From: Sphingomonas kyeonggiensis
GTDB lineage: Bacteria; Pseudomonadota; Alphaproteobacteria; Sphingomonadales; Sphingomonadaceae
Length of the DNA stretch: 64,000 nucleotides
Assembly (NCBI RefSeq): GCF_030812785.1
Contig: NZ_JAUSTJ010000001.1
Location: 992,001-1,056,000, forward strand
Direction of reading: 5' to 3'
The position numbers and the translations under genes were made by a program. Positions 15,540 to 23,643 of the stretch are shown here, one piece after another; position 1 is the stretch's first letter; the number at the start of each line of letters is the position of its first letter. The notes below the pieces were generated by a model. That model was given only the letters and a program-made list of their open reading frames with translations. It did not search any database and had not been told where the DNA came from.

Positions 15540-16832
15540 TCACTGCAAGGGCACGACCTTGCCGCGCACCATCACATAGCCGATGCGCAGCACCGCGGCG
15601 GGATCGGTGAGCGGATCGCCGTCCACCGCGATCAGGTCGGCCGACTTGCCGGGTTCGAGTGTGCCGGTCTCGGCGGACAGGCCGAGCAGGTCGGCGCCGC
15701 CCTTGGTCGCGGCGACCAGCGCGTCGCGCGGGCTCATGCCGCCCTTGGAGACCATCAGCCCGATCTCTTCGCCATTGCGGCCATGCGGATAGACCGCGGC
15801 ATCGGTGCCCAGCGCGATCTTCACCCCGGCCTTGTAGGCGCGGTTGAGCGCCTTGCCCCATTGATCGAGTGTCTGGCGGGCCTTGATCTCGCTATTCTCG
15901 CTGAAGATGCCCTTGCCGAGATACATTTGCAGCCCGCTGAACGCCATCAGCGTCGCCGAGAAATAGGTGCCCTTCGCCTTCATCAGCTGGACGTCGACAT
16001 CGTCGGCGAAGGTGCCGTGCTCCATCGAATCGACGCCGGCGCGCACCGCCGCCTCGATCCCGCGCGCACCGTGTGCGTGGGCGGCGCATTTGAGGTGCAT
16101 CTGGTGCGCGGTGTCGCAGATCGCCTTCATCTCCTCGTCGGTGAAATGCTGCTCCAGCCCCATCGCGCCGGGATCGAGCACGCCGCCGGTGGCGTGGAAC
16201 TTGATCGCGTCCATGCCCATCGCCGCCAGCTTGCGCACCGCCTTGGCGCACTCCGCGGCGCCGGTGCACACCCAGAATTGCTCGCCGGTCCGGTCGATCG
16301 CGTCGCGCAGCTCGGGGGCGAGGCCGGTGGTCTGGTCGCCATGCCCGCCGATGATCGACAGCGCCGGCCCGGCAACGAGGACGCGCGGGCCGGGGAAGCT
16401 GCCATCGGCGATCGCATCGCGTACCGCGAGGCTGGCATTGGCCGCCCCGCCCAGGTCACGCACCGTGGTGAAGCCGGCGCGGGCGGTGACCAGCGCGTTC
16501 TTCAGGCCGACGGTGGCGGCATAGGGCTCGGAATATTTGGTGGTCAGGCCCTGATACCAGGGCTCGCCGGCGCTGAAGGTGAGGTGGACATGCACGTCGA
16601 TCAGCCCGGGCAGCACGGTCTTCCCGCGCAGATCGACCACGGTGGCGCCGGCGGGCGCGGTGGCGCCGTCCTCGATCCGGACGATCCGGCCCTTCTCGAC
16701 GATCAGCGTCGACGGGCCGCGTGCCGGCTTGGAGGCATCGGTGATCACATGGCCGGCCTGGATGGCATAGGTTTGCGCCTGGGCCGTGCCCGCGGTGACG
16801 AGCAATGCGGTGGCGAGCAATTTGCGGATCAT
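15540..16832 (-). CDS. Exported metal-dependent amidohydrolase
   Basis: This 430-residue protein has a signal peptide (MIRKLLATALLVTAGTAQA) and the amidohydrolase TIM-barrel motifs: GLIDVHVHLTF (the HxH metal pair), AIKFHATGG (candidate carboxylated Lys), AAHAHGARGIEAAVRAG, DSMEHGTF and the terminal metal Asp in ALGTDAAVYPHG. Relatives are annotated as imidazolonepropionase-like or Xaa-Pro dipeptidase-type (prolidase-like) amidohydrolases. Export suggests action on a peptide or cyclic amide in the periplasm. It stands alone between a small membrane gene and the DNA ligase, all on the minus strand, with gaps of 39 and 61 bp. Confidence 0.88.
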   Translation of the reverse strand: MIRKLLATALLVTAGTAQAQTYAIQAGHVITDASKPARGPSTLIVEKGRIVRIEDGATAPAGATVVDLRGKTVLPGLIDVHVHLTFSAGEPWYQGLTTKYSEPYAATVGLKNALVTARAGFTTVRDLGGAANASLAVRDAIADGSFPGPRVLVAGPALSIIGGHGDQTTGLAPELRDAIDRTGEQFWVCTGAAECAKAVRKLAAMGMDAIKFHATGGVLDPGAMGLEQHFTDEEMKAICDTAHQMHLKCAAHAHGARGIEAAVRAGVDSMEHGTFADDVDVQLMKAKGTYFSATLMAFSGLQMYLGKGIFSENSEIKARQTLDQWGKALNRAYKAGVKIALGTDAAVYPHGRNGEEIGLMVSKGGMSPRDALVAATKGGADLLGLSAETGTLEPGKSADLIAVDGDPLTDPAAVLRIGYVMVRGKVVPLQ

Positions 16833-16893
16833 GGCATCCCCCCTTTTTCGTTGGGCGGAGCTTATGCCCGTGCGCGGGGATGTCGAGAGGCGC

Positions 16894-18471
16894 TCAGGTA
16901 GCGAGCTTGCGCAGGCTCTCTATCGTATCGGCCTCGTGCGCGGGCTTGTCGGTGCGGATGCGGCTGATCCGGGGGAAGCGCATCGCCAGGCCGGACTTGT
17001 GGCGCTTCGATTCGTGGATCGAATCGAAGGCGACTTCGAGGACGAGGGTCTTGTCGGTCTCGCGTACCGGGCCGAAGCGATTGACCGTGTGGTTGCGGAC
17101 ATGGCGGTCGAGCCATTTCAGCTCCTCGTCGGTGAAGCCGAAATAGGCCTTGCCGACGGGGAGCAGCTCGCCCTCCGGGGTCCAGGCGCCGAAGGTATAG
17201 TCCGAATAGAAGCTGCTGCGCTTGCCGCTGCCGCGCTGGGCGTACATCAGCACGCAATCGGCGATCAGCGGGTCGCGCTTCCATTTGTACCAGAGCCCGG
17301 CGCGGCGGCCGGCGACATAGGGCGAATCGCGGCGTTTGAGCATCACGCCCTCGATCGACGCGTCGCGGGCGCCGGCGCGGATCTCCTCGAGGGCGGCGAA
17401 GTCGGCGGCTTCGATCACGGCGGAGACGTCGAAGCGCTCGGGGTCGAGGCGGCTGGCGAAGCTTTCCAGCCGGGTGCGGCGCGCGGTCCAGGGCAGTTCG
17501 CGCAGGTCTTGCTCGCCGTCGAACAGGATGTCGTAGAGGCGGACGAAGGCGGGATATTCGGCGAGCGTCTTCGCGCTGACCTGCTTGCGGCCGAGGCGCT
17601 GCTGGAGCGCGTTGAAGCTCGCGGCTTCCCCGCCCTGGAACTCGCCCTTCACCAGCAGCTCGCCATCGAGCACGCCGGGGGCGGCGAAGCTGCTGGCCAC
17701 TTCGGGGAAGCTGTGGGTGATGTCGTCGCCGGCGCGGCTGTAGAGCCGCGTCTCGCCCGCGACATGGACGAGCTGGACGCGGATGCCGTCCCACTTCCAC
17801 TCGGCGGCATAGTCGGCGAGGTCGACGCTCTCGGCCTCGAGCGGGTGGGCGAGCATGAATGGGCGGAAGACGGGGACGTTGCGCGCGGTCGGCTGGGCGC
17901 CGCGGCCCTCGGCCCAGTCGAACAGCGGGGCATAGGGTGGCGTCAGGCCGTGCCACACCTCCTCGACGGCATCGACATCGAGCCCGAAGGCCTGGGCGAG
18001 CGCGGTCTTGGCGAGGCGGGCGGAAATGCCGACGCGCAGCGCGCCCATGGCGAGCTTGAGCAGGGCGAATCGCTCGTCGGCCTCGAGCCGGTCGAGCATC
18101 GATGCCAGGATCGCGGGGGCGTCCGATTTCGAGATGCTGCCGAGCGTGGCGACGACGTGCGAGAGGGCGAGGGGCGTGCTGTCCTCTGGCGGCACGGGCG
18201 GCTCGGGCCAGAGCAGCGCGATCGTCTCGGCCGAATCGCCGACGAAGTCGCGGCTCATCGCGTAGAGCACCGGATCGACGCGGGCCTCGACCATCGCGCG
18301 GATCAGCGCGGGCTTGACCGCCGGCAGGTCGAGCGTGCCGGTGAGCGCCGCCATCGCCCAGCCGCGATCGGGATCGGGGGTGGCGCGCAGATAGTCGCCG
18401 ATCAGCTTGAGCTTGGCGTTGCGCGAGCGCGTGTAGATCAGGCTGTCGAGCAGGTCGGCAAAGGCACGCAT
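16894..18471 (-). CDS. ATP-dependent DNA ligase (ligase-associated DNA damage response type)
   Basis: A 525-residue ligase. The first 200 residues are the N-terminal ligase domain (FADLLDSLIYTRSRNAKLKL). The nucleotidyltransferase domain carries motif I EWKWDGIRVQ with the adenylated Lys, motif III-like TRLYSRAGDDIT, motif IV EGVMLKRRDSPY and motif V WYKWKRDPL. A C-terminal OB-fold ends the protein. It is the ligase that gives the ligase-associated helicase/exonuclease set its name; here it is 11 kb from these partners. I chose ATG 18471, since the in-frame ATG at 18486 overlaps the divergent gene's upstream region without gain of conserved sequence. Confidence 0.92.
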   Translation of the reverse strand: MRAFADLLDSLIYTRSRNAKLKLIGDYLRATPDPDRGWAMAALTGTLDLPAVKPALIRAMVEARVDPVLYAMSRDFVGDSAETIALLWPEPPVPPEDSTPLALSHVVATLGSISKSDAPAILASMLDRLEADERFALLKLAMGALRVGISARLAKTALAQAFGLDVDAVEEVWHGLTPPYAPLFDWAEGRGAQPTARNVPVFRPFMLAHPLEAESVDLADYAAEWKWDGIRVQLVHVAGETRLYSRAGDDITHSFPEVASSFAAPGVLDGELLVKGEFQGGEAASFNALQQRLGRKQVSAKTLAEYPAFVRLYDILFDGEQDLRELPWTARRTRLESFASRLDPERFDVSAVIEAADFAALEEIRAGARDASIEGVMLKRRDSPYVAGRRAGLWYKWKRDPLIADCVLMYAQRGSGKRSSFYSDYTFGAWTPEGELLPVGKAYFGFTDEELKWLDRHVRNHTVNRFGPVRETDKTLVLEVAFDSIHESKRHKSGLAMRFPRISRIRTDKPAHEADTIESLRKLAT

Positions 18472-18520
18472 GATGGCGCAACGCATAGCGCAGCCGATGC
18501 GCTCCCGTTACGATGTTCTG

Positions 18521-19366
18521 ATGCGCAAGCTCCTCGCGATTCTCGCCACGCTGGCCTTTCTGGGCGCCGCGTTTCTCGGCTGGTGTTTCCGGGAGGCGAC
18601 CAGCGATCCGGTGGTGCGCCGCGCCGAAGTGGCGATGCCGGGGCTGGCGCAGCCGTTGAAGATCGTGCTGCTCAGCGACATTCATGTCGGCACCGCCGCG
18701 ATGGGGCCTAAACGGCTTGGCCGGATCGTCGCGCAGGTGAACGCGCTGAAGCCGGACCTGGTGGTAATCGCGGGCGACTTCATCTTCGGCCACGATCCGC
18801 AGGGCGCGGCGAAGCTCGGGCCGGCGATGGTGGAGCCGTTGCGCGCGCTGCGGGCACCGCTTGGCGTGACAGCGGTGCTCGGCAATCATGATTACTGGAC
18901 CGGTGCACAGGCAGTGCGCGCGCAACTCGTCAGGGCAGGGGTGACCGTGCTGGAGAACAGCGCGGCGCTGCGTGGACCGGTGGCGCTGGGCGGGATCAGC
19001 GACGATTTCTCCGGCCATGCCGATGTGCGGGCGACGATGCAGGCGGCGCGGGCGCTGGACAGGCCGATCGTGCTGGTCACCCATTCGCCCGACGTCGCGC
19101 CGGACCTGCCGGCCGATGCGCATCTGCTGCTCGCCGGGCACACGCATTGCGGGCAGGTGACGCTGTTCGGCCATCCGGTCGCGCCCGAGGTCAGCCGGTA
19201 CGGCGCGCGCTATCGTTGTGGGCTGGTGAGCGAAGGCGAGCGGACCGTGGTGGTCACAGCGGGGCTGGGGACCAGCGCGGTACCGTTCCGGCTGGGTGCG
19301 AGACCCGATGTCTGGCTGCTTACACTCGTGCCAGCAGCAATAGCGCCGTCACAAAAAGCGCGTTAG
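18521..19366 (+). CDS. Membrane-anchored metallophosphoesterase (YaeI/YkuE-like)
   Basis: The 281-residue protein begins with an uncleaved-looking signal anchor (LLAILATLAFLGAAFLGWCF). The calcineurin-like motifs follow in order: LLSDIHVG, VIAGDFIF, GNHDYWTG, LVTHSPDV and LLAGHTHCGQV. Such proteins act on phospholipid headgroup or UDP-lipid pyrophosphates or other phosphoesters outside the cytoplasm. It is divergent from the DNA ligase with 49 bp between start codons. The anchor argues against it being PdeM, the soluble metallophosphoesterase of the ligase-associated set. The frame stays open to 18470, but ATG 18521 places the anchor at the N-terminus. Confidence 0.85.
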   Translation: MRKLLAILATLAFLGAAFLGWCFREATSDPVVRRAEVAMPGLAQPLKIVLLSDIHVGTAAMGPKRLGRIVAQVNALKPDLVVIAGDFIFGHDPQGAAKLGPAMVEPLRALRAPLGVTAVLGNHDYWTGAQAVRAQLVRAGVTVLENSAALRGPVALGGISDDFSGHADVRATMQAARALDRPIVLVTHSPDVAPDLPADAHLLLAGHTHCGQVTLFGHPVAPEVSRYGARYRCGLVSEGERTVVVTAGLGTSAVPFRLGARPDVWLLTLVPAAIAPSQKAR

Positions 19367-19401
19367 GCTCAGCGTTCCACCACCGGAGGGGACTCCAAGT
19401 A

Positions 19402-19737
19402 ATGAAGCTCATTCTCACCGCTGCCGCGCTCGCCTGCCTGCCGGCCGCTGCCTTCGCCCAGACCGCGCCTGCGCCCGCCGCGACTCCGGCGCCTGCTGCT
19501 GCGCCGGCCCCGGCTGCCGCCGCCAAGTTCAGCGCCGACACACCGATCGAGGCGCTGTTCGCCAATGAGGCGGCCAAGGCGGTGCTGGTCGCCGACGGGC
19601 TGGGCGATGTCGACAAGCACCCCGCCTATGAGCAGTTCAAGGCGATGAGCTTCCGCGGGGTCGCCCCCTATTCGGAAGGCAAGATCACCGACGAGCTGCT
19701 CGCCAAGCTCGATGCCGACCTGGCGAAGGTGAAGTAA
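19402..19737 (+). CDS. Small exported protein with Ala/Pro-rich linker, unknown function
   Basis: A 111-residue protein. A signal peptide (MKLILTAAALACLPAAAFAQ) is followed by an Ala/Pro repeat linker (residues about 21-45) and a compact 65-residue domain that starts TPIEALFANEAAKAVLVADG and ends in an amphipathic helix. GGAGGGG stands upstream of the ATG. I do not know a named family, though proteins of this shape are frequent in sphingomonads. It follows the phosphoesterase by 35 bp and is closed by a strong terminator, so the two may be cotranscribed. Confidence 0.72.
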   Translation: MKLILTAAALACLPAAAFAQTAPAPAATPAPAAAPAPAAAAKFSADTPIEALFANEAAKAVLVADGLGDVDKHPAYEQFKAMSFRGVAPYSEGKITDELLAKLDADLAKVK

Positions 19738-19744
19738 TAGAAAA

Positions 19745-19779
19745 GGGGCCGGAATCGCCTGATTCCGGCCCCGTTTTTT
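19745..19779 (+). terminator. Intrinsic terminator
   Basis: Perfect 12-bp stem GGGGCCGGAATC/GATTCCGGCCCC with a 4-nt loop, then G and six T. It lies 8 nt after the preceding stop codon. Confidence 0.93.
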
Positions 19780-19831
19780 GTCCGGCTTCGTCGGGCCGCA
19801 TCGTTCAGCTTTGGCTGAACAGCAAAAGGCA

Positions 19832-20329
19832 TCAGCCCTTGCGGCTGGCCTCGAACAGGAACCAGGCGCGCTCCTCGGCCTGGTCGGTCCATTCGTCGAC
19901 GATCCCGCTGGTCGCATTGTCGCCGGCATCCTCGGCGGCCTGCTTCACGGTGCGGAAGCTCTCGACCAGCTTGAGATTGTCCTCGCGCAGCTCGGCCAGC
20001 ATGTCGCCGGGCGACACGTAATCCGCATCATTGTCGGTCAGCGTCTGGCGGCGGGCGATGTCGCCGATCGAGCGCAGCGTGACGTTGCCGGTCTTCCGCA
20101 CGCGCTCGGCAATGGCGTCAGTGATGCCGTAGATCTGCGCCGCCTGATCGTCGAGCAGCAGGTGATAGTCGCGGAAATGCGGGCCCGAGACGTGCCAGTG
20201 GAAGTTCTTGGTCTTGAAATAGAGCGCGAAGCAGTCCGCCAGCGCGCTGTTGAGCGCGTCCGCGACGCTCTTCGTGTCGTTGCGGTTGAGGTCGGTCGGG
20301 GTGCGGAGCGCCGCGTTGGTATCTGCCAT
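19832..20329 (-). CDS. dps: Dps-family DNA-protecting ferritin-like protein
   Basis: The 165-residue protein has the Dps ferroxidase signature: NFHWHVSGPHFRDYHLLLDD near residues 50-70 holds the His and Asp/Glu ligands shared between subunits. Dps dodecamers oxidise and store iron with hydrogen peroxide and shield DNA in stress and starvation. ATG 20329 is preceded by GGGAG at normal distance; the open frame before it (to 20395) has no such site. An EcfG-like promoter candidate lies upstream, which would place it in the general stress response. Confidence 0.93.
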   Translation of the reverse strand: MADTNAALRTPTDLNRNDTKSVADALNSALADCFALYFKTKNFHWHVSGPHFRDYHLLLDDQAAQIYGITDAIAERVRKTGNVTLRSIGDIARRQTLTDNDADYVSPGDMLAELREDNLKLVESFRTVKQAAEDAGDNATSGIVDEWTDQAEERAWFLFEASRKG

Positions 20330-20362
20330 GTTCGTCTCCCTGGGGAATTGGTTCGGAGGGTC

Positions 20363-20389
20363 AACGAACGGGATATAGTGCGCGGTTCC
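20363..20389 (-). promoter_or_regulatory. Candidate EcfG-type general stress promoter for dps
   Basis: On the minus strand GGAAC (20389-20385) is followed after 18 nt by CGTT (20366-20363). The elements match the alphaproteobacterial EcfG consensus GGAAC...CGTT, but the spacing is 1-2 nt longer than usual, so this remains a candidate. A Dps gene is an expected target. Confidence 0.45.
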
Positions 20390-20427
20390 GGCCATGCACC
20401 TGCAATTTCCCCGATCTCAGAAATCGA

Positions 20428-20991
20428 TCAGGTCAGGCGCAGCGCATCGACGCCGATCCAGCAGCCGGCGACGAGGAAGCCGACGCCGCTGAGGATACGC
20501 AGCCAGCGCCAGGGTGCCGCCTGCCAGATCCGCTCGCCGAGCACGGCGGCGACGAACGCCACGGCGAAGCAGGCGATCGAGGCGCCCGCGGCGGCGAACC
20601 AGGGCTGGCCGCCGGTGGAGAGGGCGAGGGTGAAGAAGGGCGTGCTCTCCCCAAAAGCGAGAATCAGCACGCCGAGGAAGGGGGTGAGGACCGAGCCGAG
20701 CTTCCAGCCGGCCAGCCGGTCCTTCACCCTGGCCGATCCGATCGTGCCGAGCGCGCCGAAGATCAAAGCGAGCGCGAGCAGCAGCGCGCGGGCATTGGGG
20801 GTCATCATCGGGGCGACCAGCAGGCCGCCCAGCCCGGCGGCGAAATTGACCGCGGCATGCGCGAGGCCGGCGGCGATCGCCACGGTGAGCGGCCGCCCAT
20901 AGCGATCGGCGAGGATCGCGCTGAGCATCGCCGGCTTGTCGCAGAGCTGGGTGAGTGCGGCCAGAAGGAAGGCCGGGACCAGAGCTTCCAT
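20428..20991 (-). CDS. GDT1/TMEM165-like (UPF0016) membrane protein
   Basis: The 187-residue protein has six hydrophobic helices. It contains two degenerate copies of the GDT1 motif E-x-G-D-K/R-S/T: LTQLCDKPAM near residues 13-22 and AFGESTPFF near 95. The family moves manganese or calcium ions; in this copy the first motif has lost its leading Glu (Gln instead) and Gly (Cys), so transport activity is uncertain. GGGAGG stands directly before ATG 20991. It lies 98 bp from the dps start on the same strand and could be transcribed from its own promoter in the 318-bp gap upstream. Confidence 0.65.
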   Translation of the reverse strand: MEALVPAFLLAALTQLCDKPAMLSAILADRYGRPLTVAIAAGLAHAAVNFAAGLGGLLVAPMMTPNARALLLALALIFGALGTIGSARVKDRLAGWKLGSVLTPFLGVLILAFGESTPFFTLALSTGGQPWFAAAGASIACFAVAFVAAVLGERIWQAAPWRWLRILSGVGFLVAGCWIGVDALRLT

Positions 20992-21309
20992 GCGCCTCCC
21001 TTTCGGCGGCCATTGTGTCCGGGCAGGGTTAAATGCGTGTGAAGCATGTGGGAATGCGGCTTTCCCGTCACCCCGGCCTTGTGCCGGGGTCCACCAGGCC
21101 GCGCGGTCTGTCCTACCGCCTCCTGTCCGGAATTCGCCTCCCGGTGGACCCCGGCACAAGTCCGGGGTGACGAAGAATATGGGGAGAGGCGATGACCTGC
21201 TCCTCCCAGCCTTGACTTTTGGCAGAGAATCGCACAGTTGCCCGCGTCTGGCAGCGGTGCGCCTCAGCGTGCCGCTCTTTTCTTTTTACAGAATCAAGGG
21301 TTTTGGGTC
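20992..21309. other. Intergenic stretch before rpmG
   Basis: This 318-bp divergent gap contains a palindromic repeat (21066-21172) and a TTGACT hexamer at 21212-21217 that may be the -35 element for rpmG, though no good -10 is seen 17 nt later. No gene is recognised. Confidence 0.6.
21066..21172. repeat. Palindromic intergenic repeat (CGTCACCCCGG subtype)
   Basis: A 107-bp element with 30-bp arms (21066-21095 and 21143-21172) that pair with one mismatch. It begins CGTCACCCCGGCCTTGTGCC. The element at 46710-46817 has the same arms and a partly similar centre ending TCGCCTCCC. Confidence 0.85.
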
Positions 21310-21477
21310 ATGGCGAAGCCGACCACTGTCAAGATCAAGCTCGTCAGCACGGCGGACACGGGTTTCTTCTACGTCACGAAGAAGAATCCGCGTACCCAGA
21401 CCGAGAAGTTCTCGTTCCGCAAGTACGACCCGGTCGTGCGCAAGCATGTCGAGTTCAAGGAAGCCAAGATCAAGTAA
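21310..21477 (+). CDS. rpmG: 50S ribosomal protein L33
   Basis: A 55-residue ribosomal protein, [20 protein letters not shown] at the start and [18 protein letters not shown] at the end, full length for L33. It belongs to the Cys-free, zinc-independent form (no CxxC pairs), as in most proteobacteria. It is a single gene. Downstream, GTCCCCGC/GCGGGGAC (21502-21521) can form a stem that may end transcription together with a second stem inside the next convergent gene's 3' end. Confidence 0.97.
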   Translation: MAKPTTVKIKLVSTADTGFFYVTKKNPRTQTEKFSFRKYDPVVRKHVEFKEAKIK

Positions 21478-21525
21478 GCCAGGCCTAGGCCCGGCTTGCC
21501 CGTCCCCGCCGCGTGCGGGGACCGA

Positions 21526-21984
21526 TCAGAAGAGAAGCCCCGGGCCCTTAGGCTGCGGGGCTTCTTCTGTGCCCGTTGCCGGAGCCTCGGGTGCCGATGC
21601 CTCGGGCGCCGGCGATTCGGCCGGCATCAGCGCGCGCACTTCCTCCATGAAGCGGACCAGGCCGATCGGCTTGGAGACATAGGCATTGGCGCCCGCGGCG
21701 CGGATCCGCTCCTCGTCGTCGCGGCCGGCATAGGCGGTCACTGCCATGATCGGGATGGCGCGCAGCTGGGGATCGCGCTTCATGTGCTGGATGATCTCCA
21801 GGCCGGTGATGTGCGGCATCTGGATGTCCATCACCACCAGCTGCGGATCGAAATCGCGGGCACGCACCACCGCCTCGCGCCCGTCGCGCACCGGCTCCGC
21901 CTCGAACTGGTGCGCGCGCAGCAGGTCGCAGAACAGCTTCAGATTGAGTTCGTTGTCCTCGACAACGAGCACCCTTTTTGCCAC
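21526..21984 (-). CDS. divK: DivK-like single-domain response regulator
   Basis: This 152-residue protein is a stand-alone receiver. It has the acidic pair Glu9-Asp10, the phosphorylation site Asp53 in VVMDIQMP, Thr in MAVTAYAG and Lys in YVSKPIGL. DivK controls the DivJ/PleC kinases and hence CtrA activity in the alphaproteobacterial cell cycle. Compared with DivK of Caulobacter (125 residues), it carries an extra Pro/Ala/Glu-rich tail of about 28 residues. The DUF3572 gene starts 38 bp away in the other direction, the usual neighbourhood of divK. The name is based on similarity and this context. Confidence 0.82.
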   Translation of the reverse strand: MAKRVLVVEDNELNLKLFCDLLRAHQFEAEPVRDGREAVVRARDFDPQLVVMDIQMPHITGLEIIQHMKRDPQLRAIPIMAVTAYAGRDDEERIRAAGANAYVSKPIGLVRFMEEVRALMPAESPAPEASAPEAPATGTEEAPQPKGPGLLF

Positions 21985-22022
21985 GCGCTAACCCCCAGGG
22001 ACCAATTTGGGCGATGTAGGCT

Positions 22023-22289
22023 ATGGCGAGCGCGGAAACAAATGCGGAAGCGCTGGCGCTGCAGGCACTTGTCTGGACGCTGGGCGACGAATCGCGGGCC
22101 CGGCGCCTGCTCGACCTGACCGGACTCGACCCGTCCGAGCTGCGCGCCCGGGCCGGCGAGGCGACGTTGCTCGCGGCCACGCTGAGCTTCCTCGAATCCT
22201 ACGAGCCCGACCTTGTCGCCTGCGCCGAGGCGCTCGATATCAGCCCCGAACAACTGGTCGCCGCCCGGGCGACGCTGGAAAGATCATGA
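22023..22289 (+). CDS. DUF3572 family protein
   Basis: The 88-residue, all-helical cytoplasmic protein matches DUF3572, a small alphaproteobacterial family of unknown role. It opens with NAEALALQALVWTLGDESRA and contains LDLTGLDPSELRARAG. Its stop overlaps the ATG of the HAD hydrolase (ATGA), so the two are translationally coupled. It is divergent from the divK-like gene with 38 bp between starts, so both promoters share this short space. Confidence 0.8.
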   Translation: MASAETNAEALALQALVWTLGDESRARRLLDLTGLDPSELRARAGEATLLAATLSFLESYEPDLVACAEALDISPEQLVAARATLERS

Positions 22290-22903
22290 AGCCGCTGCTG
22301 ATCACCGATTGCGACGAAGTCCTGCTCCACATGGTGCGCCATTTCGGCGTGTGGCTGGGCGAGACCCATGACATCGACTTCAACCCCGACGGCGCGGACT
22401 TCGCCAATTCGATGCGCCGCCGCGGCGATTCGTCGGTGATCGCGCGCGAGGAGATGTGGGGGCTGCTCGACGGCTTCTTCCCCGCCGAGATGGAGCGCCA
22501 GACCCTGGTGCCGCATGCCCGCGAGGCGCTGGCCGCATTGGCCGAGCAGGCCGATATCGTCGTGCTCACCAACCTGCAGGACCATTGCCGCGATCACCGC
22601 ATCGCCCAGCTGGCGAATCACGGGATCGCGCACCGGGTGGAGTGCAACCAGGGCGGCAAGGGCTCGCCGGTCGCGCGGCTGATCGAGGAATTCGCGCCCA
22701 GCGTCGCCGTGTTCGTCGATGACCTGGCGGTGCACCACGAATCGGTCGCCAAGCACGCGCCGGAGGTGTTCCGCCTGCACATGGTCGCCGAGCCGAGCCT
22801 GGCGCCCAATGTCGCCAGGGCGCCGCATGCCCATGCCCGGATCGACGACTGGCGCGATGCCCGGGGCTGGATCGAAGCCCGTTTCGCGGGCTTGACGCTT
22901 TGA
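22286..22903 (+). CDS. HAD-family hydrolase
   Basis: The 205-residue protein has the haloacid-dehalogenase motifs: LITDCDEVLLHM with the nucleophile Asp, VLTNLQDHCRDHR with the motif II Thr, the Lys in NQGGKGSPV, and FVDDLAVHHESV for motif IV. It is predicted to be a cytoplasmic phosphatase, substrate unknown. The ATG at 22286 overlaps the DUF3572 stop. Conserved neighbours in sphingomonads are DUF3572 upstream and RidA downstream (24 bp), which suggests one operon. Confidence 0.84.
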   Translation: MKPLLITDCDEVLLHMVRHFGVWLGETHDIDFNPDGADFANSMRRRGDSSVIAREEMWGLLDGFFPAEMERQTLVPHAREALAALAEQADIVVLTNLQDHCRDHRIAQLANHGIAHRVECNQGGKGSPVARLIEEFAPSVAVFVDDLAVHHESVAKHAPEVFRLHMVAEPSLAPNVARAPHAHARIDDWRDARGWIEARFAGLTL

Positions 22904-22927
22904 ACCACCAGTGATTGAGCGAGGACC

Positions 22928-23392
22928 ATGACCACTGCAATCGATCGCAAGCTCGAAGAGCTCGGCCTCACCCTTCCCGAAGCCGCGGCGCCCGTCGCCG
23001 CCTATGTCCCCGTGGTGGAGGCCGGCGGCCTGCTCCACATCTCGGGCCAGCTGCCGTTCAAGGACGGTGCGCTGATGACCGGCCGGCTCGGCGAGGACCG
23101 GGACCTGGAATATGGCGCCGAGGCCGCGCAGCGCTGCGCGCTGATGCTGGTCGCGCAGATCAAGAAGTATCTGAACGGAGACACGGCACGGGTCGCGCGG
23201 ATCGTCAAGCTCGGCGTGTTCGTCAACTCCACCGCCGACTTCACCGACCAGCCCAAGGTCGCCAACGGCGCCTCGGAGCTGATGCAGGCGCTGTTCGGCG
23301 ATGACGGCAAGCATGCCCGCAGTGCGGTGGGCGTGCCCACCCTGCCGCTGGGTGCCGCCGTCGAGATCGACGCGATCGTCCAGATCCGCTGA
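22928..23392 (+). CDS. RidA/YjgF family protein
   Basis: A 154-residue RidA-family protein. The motif HISGQLPFKDGALMTGRLG and the late segment HARSAVGVPTLPLGAAVEID carry the conserved Gly, and the Arg that in RidA binds the substrate carboxylate (ARS) is present. RidA proteins hydrolyse reactive enamine/imine intermediates such as 2-aminoacrylate. The N-terminal 25 residues are an extension seen in the longer YjgF-like subgroup. GAGGACC precedes the ATG and a strong terminator ends the unit. Confidence 0.87.
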   Translation: MTTAIDRKLEELGLTLPEAAAPVAAYVPVVEAGGLLHISGQLPFKDGALMTGRLGEDRDLEYGAEAAQRCALMLVAQIKKYLNGDTARVARIVKLGVFVNSTADFTDQPKVANGASELMQALFGDDGKHARSAVGVPTLPLGAAVEIDAIVQIR

Positions 23393-23415
23393 TCCACCCT
23401 ATTTCGGTTAGAATG

Positions 23416-23455
23416 CCGGCCCGCTTCCCAACCCGGGAAGCGGGCCGGTTCCGTT
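23416..23455 (+). terminator. Intrinsic terminator after RidA gene
   Basis: A 14-bp perfect stem CCGGCCCGCTTCCC/GGGAAGCGGGCCGG with a 5-nt loop, followed by TTCCGTTTT. It closes the DUF3572-HAD-RidA unit. Confidence 0.93.
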
Positions 23456-23643
23456 TTGGACGCTGTGGCCGCGCAGCAACAGTTCGTCACGATCCCGTGA
23501 CGGAACAGCAATTAATGTTGTGCGCTGCAGCGGCGTGCGGCAAGGAACGGATGTCGCCGCAAGCAGCGCAGGCCCATGAGGCAATGACGCAGCACCGGGG
23601 GCAGCAGGCGGGAACCCTTTTGAATAAACGGGAAGGGTATTCC

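Noticed and set aside
18521-19366. Metallophosphoesterase as the missing PdeM
   Set aside because: It has an N-terminal membrane anchor and YaeI/YkuE-type motifs, while PdeM is a shorter soluble protein.
23600-23643. Regulatory stem over the porin ribosome-binding site
   Set aside because: ACCCTT/AAGGGT is only 6 bp with a 13-nt loop and may be chance.
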